From assembly GCF_016900095.1 (NCBI RefSeq), contig NZ_JACJJP010000018.1, forward strand, positions 1 to 59,569: a stretch of DNA of 59,569 nucleotides, written 5' to 3'. Made by a program: the position numbers and the translations under genes. Shown here piece by piece: positions 8,455 to 17,072 of the stretch (its first letter is position 1; each line of letters opens with the position of its first letter). The notes below the pieces were generated by a model that saw only the letters and a program-made list of their open reading frames with translations, searched no databases and was not told where the DNA came from. The DNA is from Gemmiger formicilis. GTDB lineage: Bacteria > Bacillota > Clostridia > Oscillospirales > Ruminococcaceae.

Positions 8455-8462
8455 GTTTTGGG

Positions 8463-9122
8463 TTATTCGGCGGTCAGAAGCCCCACGGCACGGGAAGTGC
8501 CCAGGCGATCGGCGCCCAGGTCCAGGAATTTTTCCATATCCTCGATGGTGGAGATGCCGCCCGCGGCCTTGATCTTGCAGCGGCCCGCCACGTGTTTGGC
8601 GAACAGCTCAATATCATGGAAGGTGGCCCCGGCGGTGGAAAAGCCGGTGGAGGTCTTGATGAAATCGGCACCGGCTTCGGGCACGATGTCGCACATCTTG
8701 ATCTTTTCTTCGTCGGTGAGCAGGCAGGTCTCGATGATGACCTTCAGGCAGTGGTCCCCCACCGCTTCCTTCACCGCGGCGATGTCCTCCCGCACGGCGT
8801 CGTACTCGCCGTTTTTCAGGCGGCCGATGTTGATGACCATGTCCACTTCGGACGCGCCGTTTTCGATGGCGGTGCGGGCTTCAAAGCATTTGCTGGCGGT
8901 GTCCATGGCGCCCAGTGGGAAGCCCACCACGCAGCACACCGGCACCCGGCCGGCCATATAGTCGGCGGCCTGCTTCACATAGCAGGTGTTGATGCACACC
9001 GAGGCGGTGTGGTACTGCATGGCCTCGTCACAGAGTTTCTGGATCTGCGGCCAGGTTGCTTCGGGCTTGAGCAGGGTGTGGTCCACCACCGAAAACAGAT
9101 GTTCTTTGGAGTAACGGCTCAC
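8463..9122 (-). CDS. deoC: Deoxyribose-phosphate aldolase
   Basis: DeoC cleaves 2-deoxyribose-5-phosphate to glyceraldehyde-3-phosphate and acetaldehyde in deoxynucleoside catabolism. At 219 residues it has the standard length for a class I aldolase TIM barrel. The Schiff-base lysine is Lys156 in DFIKTSTGF; EVDMVINIG, VIIETCLL and KAAGGI are family motifs. Translation starts at GTG (9120-9122), which overlaps the TGA of the upstream 52-residue gene as GTGA, so it is translationally coupled to that small membrane protein. No other deo genes are adjacent. Confidence 0.96.
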   Translation of the reverse strand: MSRYSKEHLFSVVDHTLLKPEATWPQIQKLCDEAMQYHTASVCINTCYVKQAADYMAGRVPVCCVVGFPLGAMDTASKCFEARTAIENGASEVDMVINIGRLKNGEYDAVREDIAAVKEAVGDHCLKVIIETCLLTDEEKIKMCDIVPEAGADFIKTSTGFSTAGATFHDIELFAKHVAGRCKIKAAGGISTIEDMEKFLDLGADRLGTSRAVGLLTAE

Positions 9123-9277
9123 CGGTATTCAGCCCCCTTTTTGCAGTGCTTGCACAGATGTGCCTGGTGCAGCCCGATGGCCGCAAAGATGATGGAGGTA
9201 ACACCGCACACGGTGGCGATGATGCCCAGGATCAGGCCGGTGAGGCGGAGACCTCCGCCGCGAACGTTGTTTTTCAT
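9119..9277 (-). CDS. 52-residue membrane protein with C-terminal CxxC
   Basis: A short gene with a very good AGGAGG seven bases before its ATG (9275-9277) and a stop that overlaps the deoC start by 4 bases. The peptide begins MKNNVRGGGLRLTG, has one or two hydrophobic stretches (LILGIIATVCGVTSIIFAAI) and ends with LCKHCKKGAEYR. The CKHC pair could bind metal or be redox active. I do not recognise it, and its function is unknown. The ribosome binding site and the coupling to deoC are the reasons for calling it real. Confidence 0.75.
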   Translation of the reverse strand: MKNNVRGGGLRLTGLILGIIATVCGVTSIIFAAIGLHQAHLCKHCKKGAEYR

Positions 9278-9302
9278 GGAAATGCCTCCTTTGGCGCACG
9301 GG

Positions 9303-9752
9303 TCACGGCGCTTTTTTGGTGAAGATCAGAATCTTGGAAAACACGTAGTTGGATACGATCACCACGACCTGAGAGAACAGCTTGACGATGTTGGCCCACA
9401 GTTCGGGGGAAACAAAGGCGATCATGGGGCCCAGAACGCTCACGCCGCCCCACATGATCAGCTGATCCACCACGGCGGTGAAGATGCGACAGCCCACAAA
9501 CTTGGTAAATTCCTGCCAGGCGGCGGCACCGCGGCTTTTGCTGCGGAAAACAAAGCTGCGGTTGGTCCAGTAGGCAAACAGAATGCAGATGGCATTGTTG
9601 AGGATGTTGCCCACACCGGCGGCAAAGCCCAGACCGAAAGCCGCCTGGAAGATGTTGAGGATGACAAAGTTGAGCAGCGTGGCCAGCCCGCCGAAAAACA
9701 GGTAGGACAGCTGTTCATAGTATCTGCGAATGAAATCTTTGATTTTCTGCAT
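9303..9752 (-). CDS. GtrA-like membrane protein
   Basis: A 149-residue GtrA-family protein with four transmembrane segments. Members are thought to help move polyprenyl-linked sugars (undecaprenyl-phosphate-glucose and similar) across the membrane for surface glycan decoration. LSYLFFGGLATLLNFVILN and AYWTNRSFVFRSKS are typical, as are the ending QVVVIVSNYVFSKILIF and the aromatic NR motif after helix 2. The ATG at 9750-9752 is preferred over an in-frame TTG six codons upstream, but neither has a strong ribosome binding site. It follows the ispH-rpsA terminator by about 20 bases. It may serve the glycosyltransferases of the 14-19 kb cluster (inference). Confidence 0.88.
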   Translation of the reverse strand: MQKIKDFIRRYYEQLSYLFFGGLATLLNFVILNIFQAAFGLGFAAGVGNILNNAICILFAYWTNRSFVFRSKSRGAAAWQEFTKFVGCRIFTAVVDQLIMWGGVSVLGPMIAFVSPELWANIVKLFSQVVVIVSNYVFSKILIFTKKAP

Positions 9753-9765
9753 GATGCACCCGTGA

Positions 9766-9801
9766 ATCAAAAAGAGGCCCGCCTGTTACCAGGCAGGCCT
9801 C
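9766..9801 (-). terminator. Terminator after ispH-rpsA
   Basis: On the minus strand GAGGCCTGCCTG, a 4-base loop, CAGGCGGGCCTC and then TTTTT. It has one mismatch in a 12-bp stem. It lies 20 bases after the ispH-rpsA stop. Confidence 0.85.
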
Positions 9802-9821
9802 CCATTGGGATCGTTCAGAGA

Positions 9822-11753
9822 TTATTCAGCGTCGGAGCCTTCAGCTTCCACTTCGCCCTCGCAGGCCTTCATGGACAGGCTGATGCGCTTGCGGTCAAAG
9901 TCAACGTTGATGAGCTTGACGCGCACTTCATCGCCGACCTTCAGCACGTCGCTGACCTTGTTGACGCGCTCGTTGGAGATCTCACTGATGTGGACCAGGC
10001 CGTCAACACCGGGCAGGATGCGCACGAAGGCACCGAACTTGGTGATGGAGACAACCGGAGCGGTGAACTCGCTGCCGATGGGATACTCGTTCTTCAGCTT
10101 CTCCCAGGGGTTGTCCTCTTCCTTCTTGTAGCCCAGAGAAACCTTCTGGTTCTCGGGGTCGTAGCTCTTGACATACACGTCGATGGTATCGCCAACGCTG
10201 ACGACCTCGGACGGATGCTTCAGGTTGGACCAGCTCAGCTCGCTGATGTGGCACAGGCCGTCCACACCGCCGATGTCCACAAAGGCGCCGTAGGAGGTCA
10301 GGCTCTTGACAACGCCGGTGTAGTGCTTGCCCACTTCCACGTTCTGCCAGAACTCTTCACGCTTGGCCTTGTTCTCTTCGGCGGTCACCTTGTTGATGCT
10401 GCCCACGATCTTGCGGCCGGCGCACTCGGTGATGACCAGACGCACGTGCTGACCCACCAGCTTGGTGTAGTCCTCGTCACGGCGCATGGTGGCCTGAGAG
10501 CGGGGCACGAAGACGCGCACGCCCTTGACATTGACGACAACGCCGCCCTTGTTGGACTCCATGACGTCGCCTTCCATGACGGTGCCGTTCTCGGCAGCTT
10601 CGGAAACGTCCTTCATGCCCTTCTGGGCTTCAAAACGGACACGGGAAAGGGTGTCAACGCCTTCCTGGTCGTTGGTCTTCACCACAACCAGATCCAGCTC
10701 GTCGTCCACCTTAACAAGGTCTTCCATCTTGGCGTTGGGATCATGCGTCATCTCGTTGAGCTTGACGATGCCGGTGTGCTTGGAACCATCGATGCCCACG
10801 ACGCACTCCGTCGGGCTAACGCTGATGACCTTGGCTTTAACGATCTTACCTGCGAACAGCGGTTTTGCCTCAGAAGCTTCCAGCATCTCGGCAAAACTCA
10901 TGTCGTCACGGATTTCTTCACTCATACAGTTAAGTACCTCCTCAATTATAGACGAAGGCGTGGAAGCCCCTGCCGTTACGCCCACCACCTTGGCCCCCCG
11001 CAGCCAGTTCCGATCGAGTTCATCAGCTGTCTCGATGGTAACGGCGTCGGTGTGCCGGGCGGCGACCTGCAACAGTTTCTGGGTGTTGGAGGAATGATGA
11101 CCACCAATGACGATCATATGATCGCATTTTTGGCTGAGGTCCTCCGCCTCCTGTTGCCTCGCCCACGTTGCATTACATATTGTATCAAATATTTTGGCAT
11201 TTGTACACCACTTTTTTAGAAAAGCCTTGCAACTTTCCCAACTTTGGACCCGAAAGGTGGTTTGTGCCACCACATAAATGGATTTTTGCTGCGCAAGATT
11301 TTCGCGCATGTTTTCCAACTCGTCCAGGTTCGCAAAAACCTGCACTTCCCCGCTTGTATGGCCAACTATTCCCTGCACTTCCGGGTGGGAGGCATCCCCC
11401 GCCACCAGCAAAAGCGCACCGTTTTTGCCCGCTTCTTCGGCAATTTTATGGATTTTTGATACGAACGGGCAGGTGGCATCGTGATACGCCAGGCCGCGTG
11501 TGCCAATTTTTTCATATACGCTGCGGGGCACCCCGTGGCTGCGGATGACCACCTCATACCCGTCGGGCACGGCGTCGATATCGGGGCAGGTCAGGGCCCC
11601 TTTGCCTTCCAGATCTCCCACCACCTGGGGGTTGTGGATCAGCGGGCCCAGGGTGGCCACCTTGCAGCCTTTGTCCAGCAAATCGTAGGTCAGTTTCACC
11701 GCCCGGTCCACACCGAAGCAGAAACCGGCGGTCTTGGCCAGAATGATTTCCAT
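9822..11753 (-). CDS. ispH: IspH-ribosomal protein S1 fusion
   Basis: A 643-residue fusion. Residues 1 to about 285 are 4-hydroxy-3-methylbut-2-enyl diphosphate reductase, the last step of the MEP isoprenoid pathway; the three iron-sulfur cysteines lie in [19 protein letters not shown] and [13 protein letters not shown]. The rest holds four S1 RNA-binding repeats, starting near [40 protein letters not shown] and [17 protein letters not shown]. The fusion is a known arrangement in Clostridia, so it is not a frameshift artefact. How much the S1 part contributes to translation is unclear. It ends the HI0933-cmk-plsC-ispH block and is followed by a terminator. Confidence 0.96.
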   Translation of the reverse strand: MEIILAKTAGFCFGVDRAVKLTYDLLDKGCKVATLGPLIHNPQVVGDLEGKGALTCPDIDAVPDGYEVVIRSHGVPRSVYEKIGTRGLAYHDATCPFVSKIHKIAEEAGKNGALLLVAGDASHPEVQGIVGHTSGEVQVFANLDELENMRENLAQQKSIYVVAQTTFRVQSWESCKAFLKKWCTNAKIFDTICNATWARQQEAEDLSQKCDHMIVIGGHHSSNTQKLLQVAARHTDAVTIETADELDRNWLRGAKVVGVTAGASTPSSIIEEVLNCMSEEIRDDMSFAEMLEASEAKPLFAGKIVKAKVISVSPTECVVGIDGSKHTGIVKLNEMTHDPNAKMEDLVKVDDELDLVVVKTNDQEGVDTLSRVRFEAQKGMKDVSEAAENGTVMEGDVMESNKGGVVVNVKGVRVFVPRSQATMRRDEDYTKLVGQHVRLVITECAGRKIVGSINKVTAEENKAKREEFWQNVEVGKHYTGVVKSLTSYGAFVDIGGVDGLCHISELSWSNLKHPSEVVSVGDTIDVYVKSYDPENQKVSLGYKKEEDNPWEKLKNEYPIGSEFTAPVVSITKFGAFVRILPGVDGLVHISEISNERVNKVSDVLKVGDEVRVKLINVDFDRKRISLSMKACEGEVEAEGSDAE

Positions 11754-11770
11754 GATGAATTCTCCCGTGT

Positions 11771-12457
11771 TCAGGTTCCGGGTTCGGTGCCCGGGTTGGG
11801 TTCGGCGGCAGGCAGGGCTGCCGGTTCAAAGCTGTTTTGGCGGTACAGTTCCTCCAGATCGTTGGTCAGGCGGGTGCGCAGGGCGCGCAGCTCCTTGATC
11901 TGGTGGCGCGGGTCGGTGATGCGCAGTTCCGACGCCGGGATGGGTTCCCCGAAGCAGATGCGCATACGGCAGAAGGGGCGCATGCGGTGGTCGGGGGTGT
12001 CGTAGATGATGCGGCAGGGCACCATATCCGCCCCGGCCTGCCCCGCAATGACAAAGGCGCCGCTTTTCAGCTTGCCCAGCTTGCCGTCCTTGCTGCGGGT
12101 GCCTTCGGGGAAGATGAGCACCCCGGTGCCCTTCTTGCATTCTTCGGTCACCTTGTTGACGGTGTCCAAATCCCCACGGCCGCGGTCGATGGGCACAGCG
12201 CCCATACACCGCAGGAACCACCCGATGAAGGGGTTGCGGAACAGTTCCTGTTTGGCCAGGATCCGGAAACGGTGAAAGCGGAACACCACCACCAGAATGA
12301 ACACCGGGTCCAGGTCCGAAATATGGTTGGGGGCGATGACGATGGGCCGGCCCCGGGGAATCAGGTTGCGGCCCACAACCTCCACCCGATAGACAATGTG
12401 CATCAGCACCCACACGATGGGCAGCAGGATCCAGTACAAAAGCATAAGTTCCACCAT
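11771..12457 (-). CDS. plsC: 1-acyl-sn-glycerol-3-phosphate acyltransferase
   Basis: PlsC acylates lysophosphatidic acid at the sn-2 position to give phosphatidic acid. At 228 residues it has the family length, with an N-terminal membrane helix ([17 protein letters not shown]). The catalytic motif is NHISD in [10 protein letters not shown] (HxxxxD), and the substrate-binding motif is FPEGTRS. The C-terminal tail is rich in proline and glutamate. The ATG at 12455-12457 has only a weak and very close AGGA, so the ATG four codons later is a possible alternative. It lies 38 bases after cmk and 17 bases before ispH. Confidence 0.93.
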   Translation of the reverse strand: MVELMLLYWILLPIVWVLMHIVYRVEVVGRNLIPRGRPIVIAPNHISDLDPVFILVVVFRFHRFRILAKQELFRNPFIGWFLRCMGAVPIDRGRGDLDTVNKVTEECKKGTGVLIFPEGTRSKDGKLGKLKSGAFVIAGQAGADMVPCRIIYDTPDHRMRPFCRMRICFGEPIPASELRITDPRHQIKELRALRTRLTNDLEELYRQNSFEPAALPAAEPNPGTEPGT

Positions 12458-12495
12458 TTCCTAATTTTTTACATCCCTATGCGGCAAGGCATGTC

Positions 12496-13158
12496 TCAGA
12501 TGTGCGCAAGAATCGTTTTTTTCAGCAGGGCAAAGCTCTCCTCAATGCCGATGTCGCTGGTGTCCACCAGGATGGCGTCCTCCGCCTGGCGCAGGGGTGC
12601 CACCGCCCGGTGGGTGTCCTGGTAGTCCCGCTGTTCAATGTCGGCCAGGACGGTTTCGTAATCGGTCTGTTTGCCTTTCTCCAGCAGTTCGGCCAGACGG
12701 CGGCGGGCCCGGGCGTCGGCGCTGGCGGTGAGGTAGATCTTGACGGTGGCGTCGGGCAGCACCACGGTGCCGATGTCCCGGCCATCCATGAGCACGTCCC
12801 GGCTGGCAGCCAGGTTGCGCTGGGTGTCCAGCAGGAAAGCCCGCACCGCCGGGTGGGCAGACACGTCCGACGCCGCCATGCCGATGTCCTCGGCGCGGAC
12901 GGCCTCGGTCACGTCCTCGCCGTTGAGCAGGATGTGCTGGGCGCCGTCTTCCAGGCGGATGTCCAGCTTGATTTGGGGCAGCAGAGCCCCCACGGCGCCG
13001 GCGTCCTTGGTATCCGCCCCGGCGCGGCGGGCGTACAGCCCGATGGCCCGGTACATGGCACCGGTATCCACATAAGTATACCCCAGATCGGCCGCCAGAC
13101 GGCGGGCCATGCTGGACTTACCGGCCCCGGAAGGGCCGTCGATGGCAACAGAGATCAT
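12496..13158 (-). CDS. cmk: Cytidylate kinase
   Basis: Cmk phosphorylates CMP and dCMP to the diphosphates. The protein has 220 residues. The P-loop is DGPSGAGKSSMAR at residues 6-18. Typical cmk motifs are YVDTGAMYRAI, SAHPAVRAFLL and DGRDIGTVVLPDA, and the lid is near SADARARRRLAELL. The start is set at MISVAIDGP (13156-13158), because the family begins directly before the P-loop and GGAGC lies upstream; a longer in-frame reading adds an unconserved extension that overlaps the flavoprotein gene. Gene order cmk-plsC-ispH is conserved in Clostridia. Confidence 0.96.
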   Translation of the reverse strand: MISVAIDGPSGAGKSSMARRLAADLGYTYVDTGAMYRAIGLYARRAGADTKDAGAVGALLPQIKLDIRLEDGAQHILLNGEDVTEAVRAEDIGMAASDVSAHPAVRAFLLDTQRNLAASRDVLMDGRDIGTVVLPDATVKIYLTASADARARRRLAELLEKGKQTDYETVLADIEQRDYQDTHRAVAPLRQAEDAILVDTSDIGIEESFALLKKTILAHI

Positions 13159-13174
13159 GAGAAAACGCTCCTTT

Positions 13175-14410
13175 TTATTGGTCGGCCTCCGCGATGGCGT
13201 TGGCCGCAGCCCGGGCGGTGGCCCAGGCGATCTGCAGATTGTACCCGCCGGTGCGGGCGTCCACGTCCAGGATCTCCCCGGCGAAATACAGTCCGGGGCA
13301 CAGCTTGCTGGCCATGGTCTTGGGGTCCACCTCCCGCACGTCCACACCGCCGGCGGTGATGACCGCGTGTTCCAGGTCCCCCAGTTCGGTGACCGGCACC
13401 GCCCAGTGCTTGCACAGCCGTACCAGGGCCATCTTCTGGTCCCGGGTGATCTGGGCGGCCCGGGTGGCGGGATCCACACCCCATTTTTCCACCGCCACCG
13501 GGCGCATGGAATGGGGCAGCAGCTTTTCCAGGGCTCCCTGGGCGCTGCGTCCGCCCAGGGCCGCAAAATCCCGGGTCAGGCGGTCGTACAGCTGCTTTTC
13601 GTCCAGGGCGGGTTTCAGGTCAAACTCGCACACAAACTTGTGGGCGTGGATGTCGTCGATGTAGGTGGAGGCGGAGAGCACCAGCGGCCCGGACAGGCCG
13701 AAATGAGTGAAGAGGGCTTCCCCCAGCTCGGTGAAGAGAGGCTTGCCGTCCCGCAGCAGGGTCAGGGTGACGTTGCGCAGGGACAGGCCCATGAGTTTGC
13801 GGCAGGTGGGGTCCGGGGAGACCAGGCTGCACAGGCTGGGCTGAGGCTTGACGATGGTGTGCCCCGCCTGGGCGGCCAGGCGGTAGCCGCTGCCGTCGCT
13901 GCCGGTGACGGGGTAGCTCACCCCGCCGGTGGCCAGCAGCACATGGTGGGCCCGGTAGGTCTTGCCCCCGGCGATCACGCCCTGGCAGGTGCCGTCCTCC
14001 AGAATCAGCTTTTCGGCGTCCGCCTTCACGAAGCGGGCGTCCGCCGCGTACTGCCGCAGGGCGGCCAGCACATCCGCGGCCCGGTCGCTCTGGGGAAAGA
14101 CCCGGCGCCCCCGCTCGGTCTTGAGGGGCACGCCCAAGGATTCGAACAGCTCCATGGCCGCCGCCGGCGGGAAGGCATGGAGGCAGGAAAAGAGGAACCG
14201 GGGGTTCCGGCGCACATAGTTCATGAATTCCCGGGGTTCGCAATCGTTGGTAACGTTGCAGCGTCCCTTTCCAGTGATGAGCAGTTTCTGGCCCGGGCCT
14301 TTGGGGTTGTGTTCCAGCACGGTGACCGAGGCTCCCCGGGCACAGGCGGCCCCGGCAGCCATGAGGCCGGCCGCACCGCCGCCCACGACAAGAAGATCAT
14401 CCAGCGGCAT
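13175..14410 (-). CDS. HI0933/YhiN-family flavoprotein (NAD(P)/FAD-dependent oxidoreductase)
   Basis: A 411-residue flavoprotein of the HI0933 family, related to aminoacetone oxidase and BaiN-like reductases. The FAD-binding motif VVGGGAAGLMAAGAA is at the N-terminus. LITGKGRCNVTND, VLLATGGVSYPVTGSDGSGY and the C-terminal CPGLYFAGEILDVDARTGGY are family signatures. The physiological substrate is not certain. The ATG at 14408-14410 has AAAGGAGG upstream. Its first 14 bases overlap the end of the polytopic glycosyltransferase gene, so the glycan cluster and the housekeeping block are physically joined. Confidence 0.92.
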   Translation of the reverse strand: MPLDDLLVVGGGAAGLMAAGAACARGASVTVLEHNPKGPGQKLLITGKGRCNVTNDCEPREFMNYVRRNPRFLFSCLHAFPPAAAMELFESLGVPLKTERGRRVFPQSDRAADVLAALRQYAADARFVKADAEKLILEDGTCQGVIAGGKTYRAHHVLLATGGVSYPVTGSDGSGYRLAAQAGHTIVKPQPSLCSLVSPDPTCRKLMGLSLRNVTLTLLRDGKPLFTELGEALFTHFGLSGPLVLSASTYIDDIHAHKFVCEFDLKPALDEKQLYDRLTRDFAALGGRSAQGALEKLLPHSMRPVAVEKWGVDPATRAAQITRDQKMALVRLCKHWAVPVTELGDLEHAVITAGGVDVREVDPKTMASKLCPGLYFAGEILDVDARTGGYNLQIAWATARAAANAIAEADQ

Positions 14411-16103
14411 GGGGGTTCCTCCTTTGCTGAATGGCCCACACAAAACTCAGGGCCGTGAACAACACCAGCAGCGGCTGCACCGTTGCCAGGTACATGGTGG
14501 AAGTGCCGATGCCGAAGCTGGACACCTCCACAAAGGCGATCATGCCGCAGCGCAAAGCGGCCATGAAGAGAAGCAGGGTCTGCAGCGCCCAGGGCACGAG
14601 GGCGGTAAAGCACTTCCGGGCGGCGCGCACCCGCTCAGGCAGGGCGCGCAGCCAGAACAGCACCGCCAGGATAAAGCACACCGGCAGGGCGAAGGCCCAC
14701 ACCAGGCGCAGGGCGCCCAGCACAGCGAAGACGATCTTCTGGTTGGGGCTGTAGTAGGGGGTATCCTTGCCCGCCTCGGCGGCGCCGTTCAGCAGGCAGT
14801 GCAGATACCCGGACCACAGAGCAAAGTCTTCGGGGGTGCCGATGGAACGCAGGGTCTCGTAGGGGGCGCAGTCCTGGAAGGTGAGCACCCAGCCAAGGCT
14901 GCGCACGCTCTCCTGCAGGGTGGGCAGCACATACTCGGCCCGGATGGGCTGGGTGGTGCCGCTGCGCCGCCCGCTGCGGGTGGGCAGGGTGCCGTCCTCA
15001 CAGGCGGCGTTGACCTTGTCCGCCACCGTCTGCCAGTATTCTTCGGCCCCGGCGGCGGTGTCATAGATGCCCTCGTATTGCGCAGCCCGCCGGATTGCCC
15101 AGTAAAAACTGCCCGCACGATAGTCTTCCAGTTCCGGGTCCCGGAAATCGTTGATCATCTGGGGGTCTTCCTCCAGCCAGTAGGACAGGCATTCCAGTTC
15201 CGGCACCGCCGCATACAGCTTCTGTCGGGCGTCGGCGGGCACGCTGAGCATGGGATTCTCGGCGTCGGTGGACACCCGGCTCATGGCGCCCATGGCGTCG
15301 GCAAAGGCGCCGCCGGAGAAGTCGGAGAGGGTGAACACCCCGTAATAGGCCTGGTTCAAAGCGCAGAAGATGCCGATGCCCCCGGCCAACATAGCGTAGG
15401 GCAGCAGCTGCACCAGCAGACGGATCCAGCGGTGGCGGCGCACCGCCACCCCCGCCATGCCCAGGGTGGCCAGGACGGTGAAGGGCAGCAGGAAGAGCCC
15501 GGCGTCCTCCCGGTTCAGATACCCGGCGGTGAGCCCCAAACCGCCCACCAGCAGCCAGGGCCACAGGGGGGTGCGGTCGGTGCGCAGCACCCGCAGGGCC
15601 GCCGCCGAAAACCCGGCGAAGGCCAATAGGCAGAGGGCCGGAAAGATGTTGTCCCGGTAGACCCGCAGGGTGTAGGAGGCCCAGGAGGTGGGCAGGTACG
15701 CCAGGGCGGCGAACAGGGCCAGGGTGACGGCCCTGCCCTGCCCGGCGGGCAGTTTCTGACACAGGGGCGAGAAGGCGAAGGCCGCAAAGAGGGCGGCGGC
15801 GCACCACAGCCCCACGCCCCCCAGCAGATAGGGGATGTGCAGGGCGTTCAGGAACGCCAGCCACACCGGGAAGAACATGGATTTGGACAGGGTGAGGTAG
15901 TCATAGTCCCCCAGCCACTGCCCGGCCGAGATGGACCGGGCGGCCCGGAACATGAGTTCGTCGTCCAAAGGAGCGCCGCCCACCCAGGTGTAGGCCTGCT
16001 GAAAGCCGGTGAGAGCCAGACGCACCAGCACCAGCGCAGCCACCCACACCCAGAAGGCGCGGCGGGACAGATTGATTCGGTTTTTCAGGCGGGGAAACGG
16101 CAT
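14397..16103 (-). CDS. Polytopic membrane glycosyltransferase, GT39/ArnT-like
   Basis: A 568-residue protein with about ten or more hydrophobic segments, resembling polyprenyl-phosphate-sugar-dependent glycosyltransferases of the GT-C fold. The first loop contains GGAPLDDELMFRAARSIS; acidic residues in this loop are catalytic in GT-C enzymes. A soluble region of about 120 residues follows near FRDPELEDYRAG and SGRRSGTTQP. Such enzymes take sugar from a lipid carrier made by a GT2 partner, and one is encoded directly upstream. The ATG at 16101-16103 has AAAGGA before it. The exact family is uncertain because no single diagnostic motif is decisive. Confidence 0.75.
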   Translation of the reverse strand: MPFPRLKNRINLSRRAFWVWVAALVLVRLALTGFQQAYTWVGGAPLDDELMFRAARSISAGQWLGDYDYLTLSKSMFFPVWLAFLNALHIPYLLGGVGLWCAAALFAAFAFSPLCQKLPAGQGRAVTLALFAALAYLPTSWASYTLRVYRDNIFPALCLLAFAGFSAAALRVLRTDRTPLWPWLLVGGLGLTAGYLNREDAGLFLLPFTVLATLGMAGVAVRRHRWIRLLVQLLPYAMLAGGIGIFCALNQAYYGVFTLSDFSGGAFADAMGAMSRVSTDAENPMLSVPADARQKLYAAVPELECLSYWLEEDPQMINDFRDPELEDYRAGSFYWAIRRAAQYEGIYDTAAGAEEYWQTVADKVNAACEDGTLPTRSGRRSGTTQPIRAEYVLPTLQESVRSLGWVLTFQDCAPYETLRSIGTPEDFALWSGYLHCLLNGAAEAGKDTPYYSPNQKIVFAVLGALRLVWAFALPVCFILAVLFWLRALPERVRAARKCFTALVPWALQTLLLFMAALRCGMIAFVEVSSFGIGTSTMYLATVQPLLVLFTALSFVWAIQQRRNPHAAG

Positions 16104-16136
16104 GAGGGGTCCTTTCGGGTGCGCAGACTGCGCGGT

Positions 16137-17072
16137 TTACTTCTGGATTTTTTCGATGCTCTCGATCAGGTATTTCTGCTGTTTGAAGGTCAGGTCCACC
16201 AGCAGGGACAGATACTTGATGATGATGGTGAGCACTGCAAACACCCCGGCAAAGCCCAGGGTGAGCACGAACATGGTGGTGGTCCAGCCCTCGATGGGAT
16301 GGCCGGTGCAGAAGACGAGAAAGGTGTAGGCCAGTTCGGCCAGGGCCAGCACCATCATGGCCAGGGCGATGCCGGCGCTGAGGCGGAACCCGGCGTCGGT
16401 GTACAGGGCCAGGCTGTCGGCGGCCAGGGCGAACCGGCCGGCGGGCTTGTCGGTCAGGCGGCCGTCAAACTCCAGGTCGGTCATTTTCAGCCCCGACGCC
16501 GCATAGGCCGCCTTGCGGTAAGGCAGGTGGGCGCTGGACGCGTGCACCCGGTTGATGGCCCGCCGGGTGACCAGGCGGAAGGCGTCGGTGCGCAGGCGGT
16601 AGGCGCTGTGGGAGTTGGCGTTGAAGATGCGGTAGAACAATCCGCTGCCGCCCCGGGTCTGCCGGGGGCAGACCGAGACGATATCGCTGCCCTTCTGGGC
16701 GGTGCGGTAGGCCTCAAAGATCAGGGAGGCGTCGTAGGGCATCTCGGTGGAGTCGAACTCATAGACATAGTCCCCGATGGCGGCGTCCAGACCGGCGTTC
16801 ATGGCCGGTTCCAGCCCCTGGTGCAGGCTCATGTGCAGGATGGTCAGGGGTTTGGGCAGGTCGGCGGCCCAGGTGCGCAGAGCGTTCACCACCGATTGGT
16901 CGGCGGCGTCGTCCACCGCCACCAGCTCATACTGGGCAAAGTGGGCTTCCAATTCGGCGGTCAGGGTCTTGAAAAAGCGAAGGGTGCGGTCGGTATCCCC
17001 CCGCAGATACACCACCGCCGAGATGAAATTTTTTTCTTTGTTGAGCTTTTCGCTCAGAGATTCCTGGTTCAT
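16137..17072 (-). CDS. GT2 glycosyltransferase with two C-terminal membrane helices, GtrB/ArnC-like
   Basis: A 311-residue enzyme of the dolichyl/undecaprenyl-phosphate glycosyltransferase type. The GT-A core runs from SAVVYLRGDTDRT through ELVAVDDAADQS and LHMSLHQGLEPAMNAGLD. Two transmembrane segments lie near ALAMMVLALAELAYTFLVF and FVLTLGFAGVFAVLTIIIKY. The usual DAD motif is replaced by EFDSTE, which keeps one aspartate. The last membrane helix is followed by a charged tail. The start overlaps the stop of the FAD oxidoreductase gene as ATGA. It probably charges a lipid carrier for the downstream polytopic transferase (inference). Confidence 0.83.
   Translation of the reverse strand: MNQESLSEKLNKEKNFISAVVYLRGDTDRTLRFFKTLTAELEAHFAQYELVAVDDAADQSVVNALRTWAADLPKPLTILHMSLHQGLEPAMNAGLDAAIGDYVYEFDSTEMPYDASLIFEAYRTAQKGSDIVSVCPRQTRGGSGLFYRIFNANSHSAYRLRTDAFRLVTRRAINRVHASSAHLPYRKAAYAASGLKMTDLEFDGRLTDKPAGRFALAADSLALYTDAGFRLSAGIALAMMVLALAELAYTFLVFCTGHPIEGWTTTMFVLTLGFAGVFAVLTIIIKYLSLLVDLTFKQQKYLIESIEKIQK

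Noticed and set aside
9822-11753. IspH-S1 fusion as a sequencing artefact or novelty
   Set aside because: The joined reading frame is intact, and the same fusion is well known in Clostridia.
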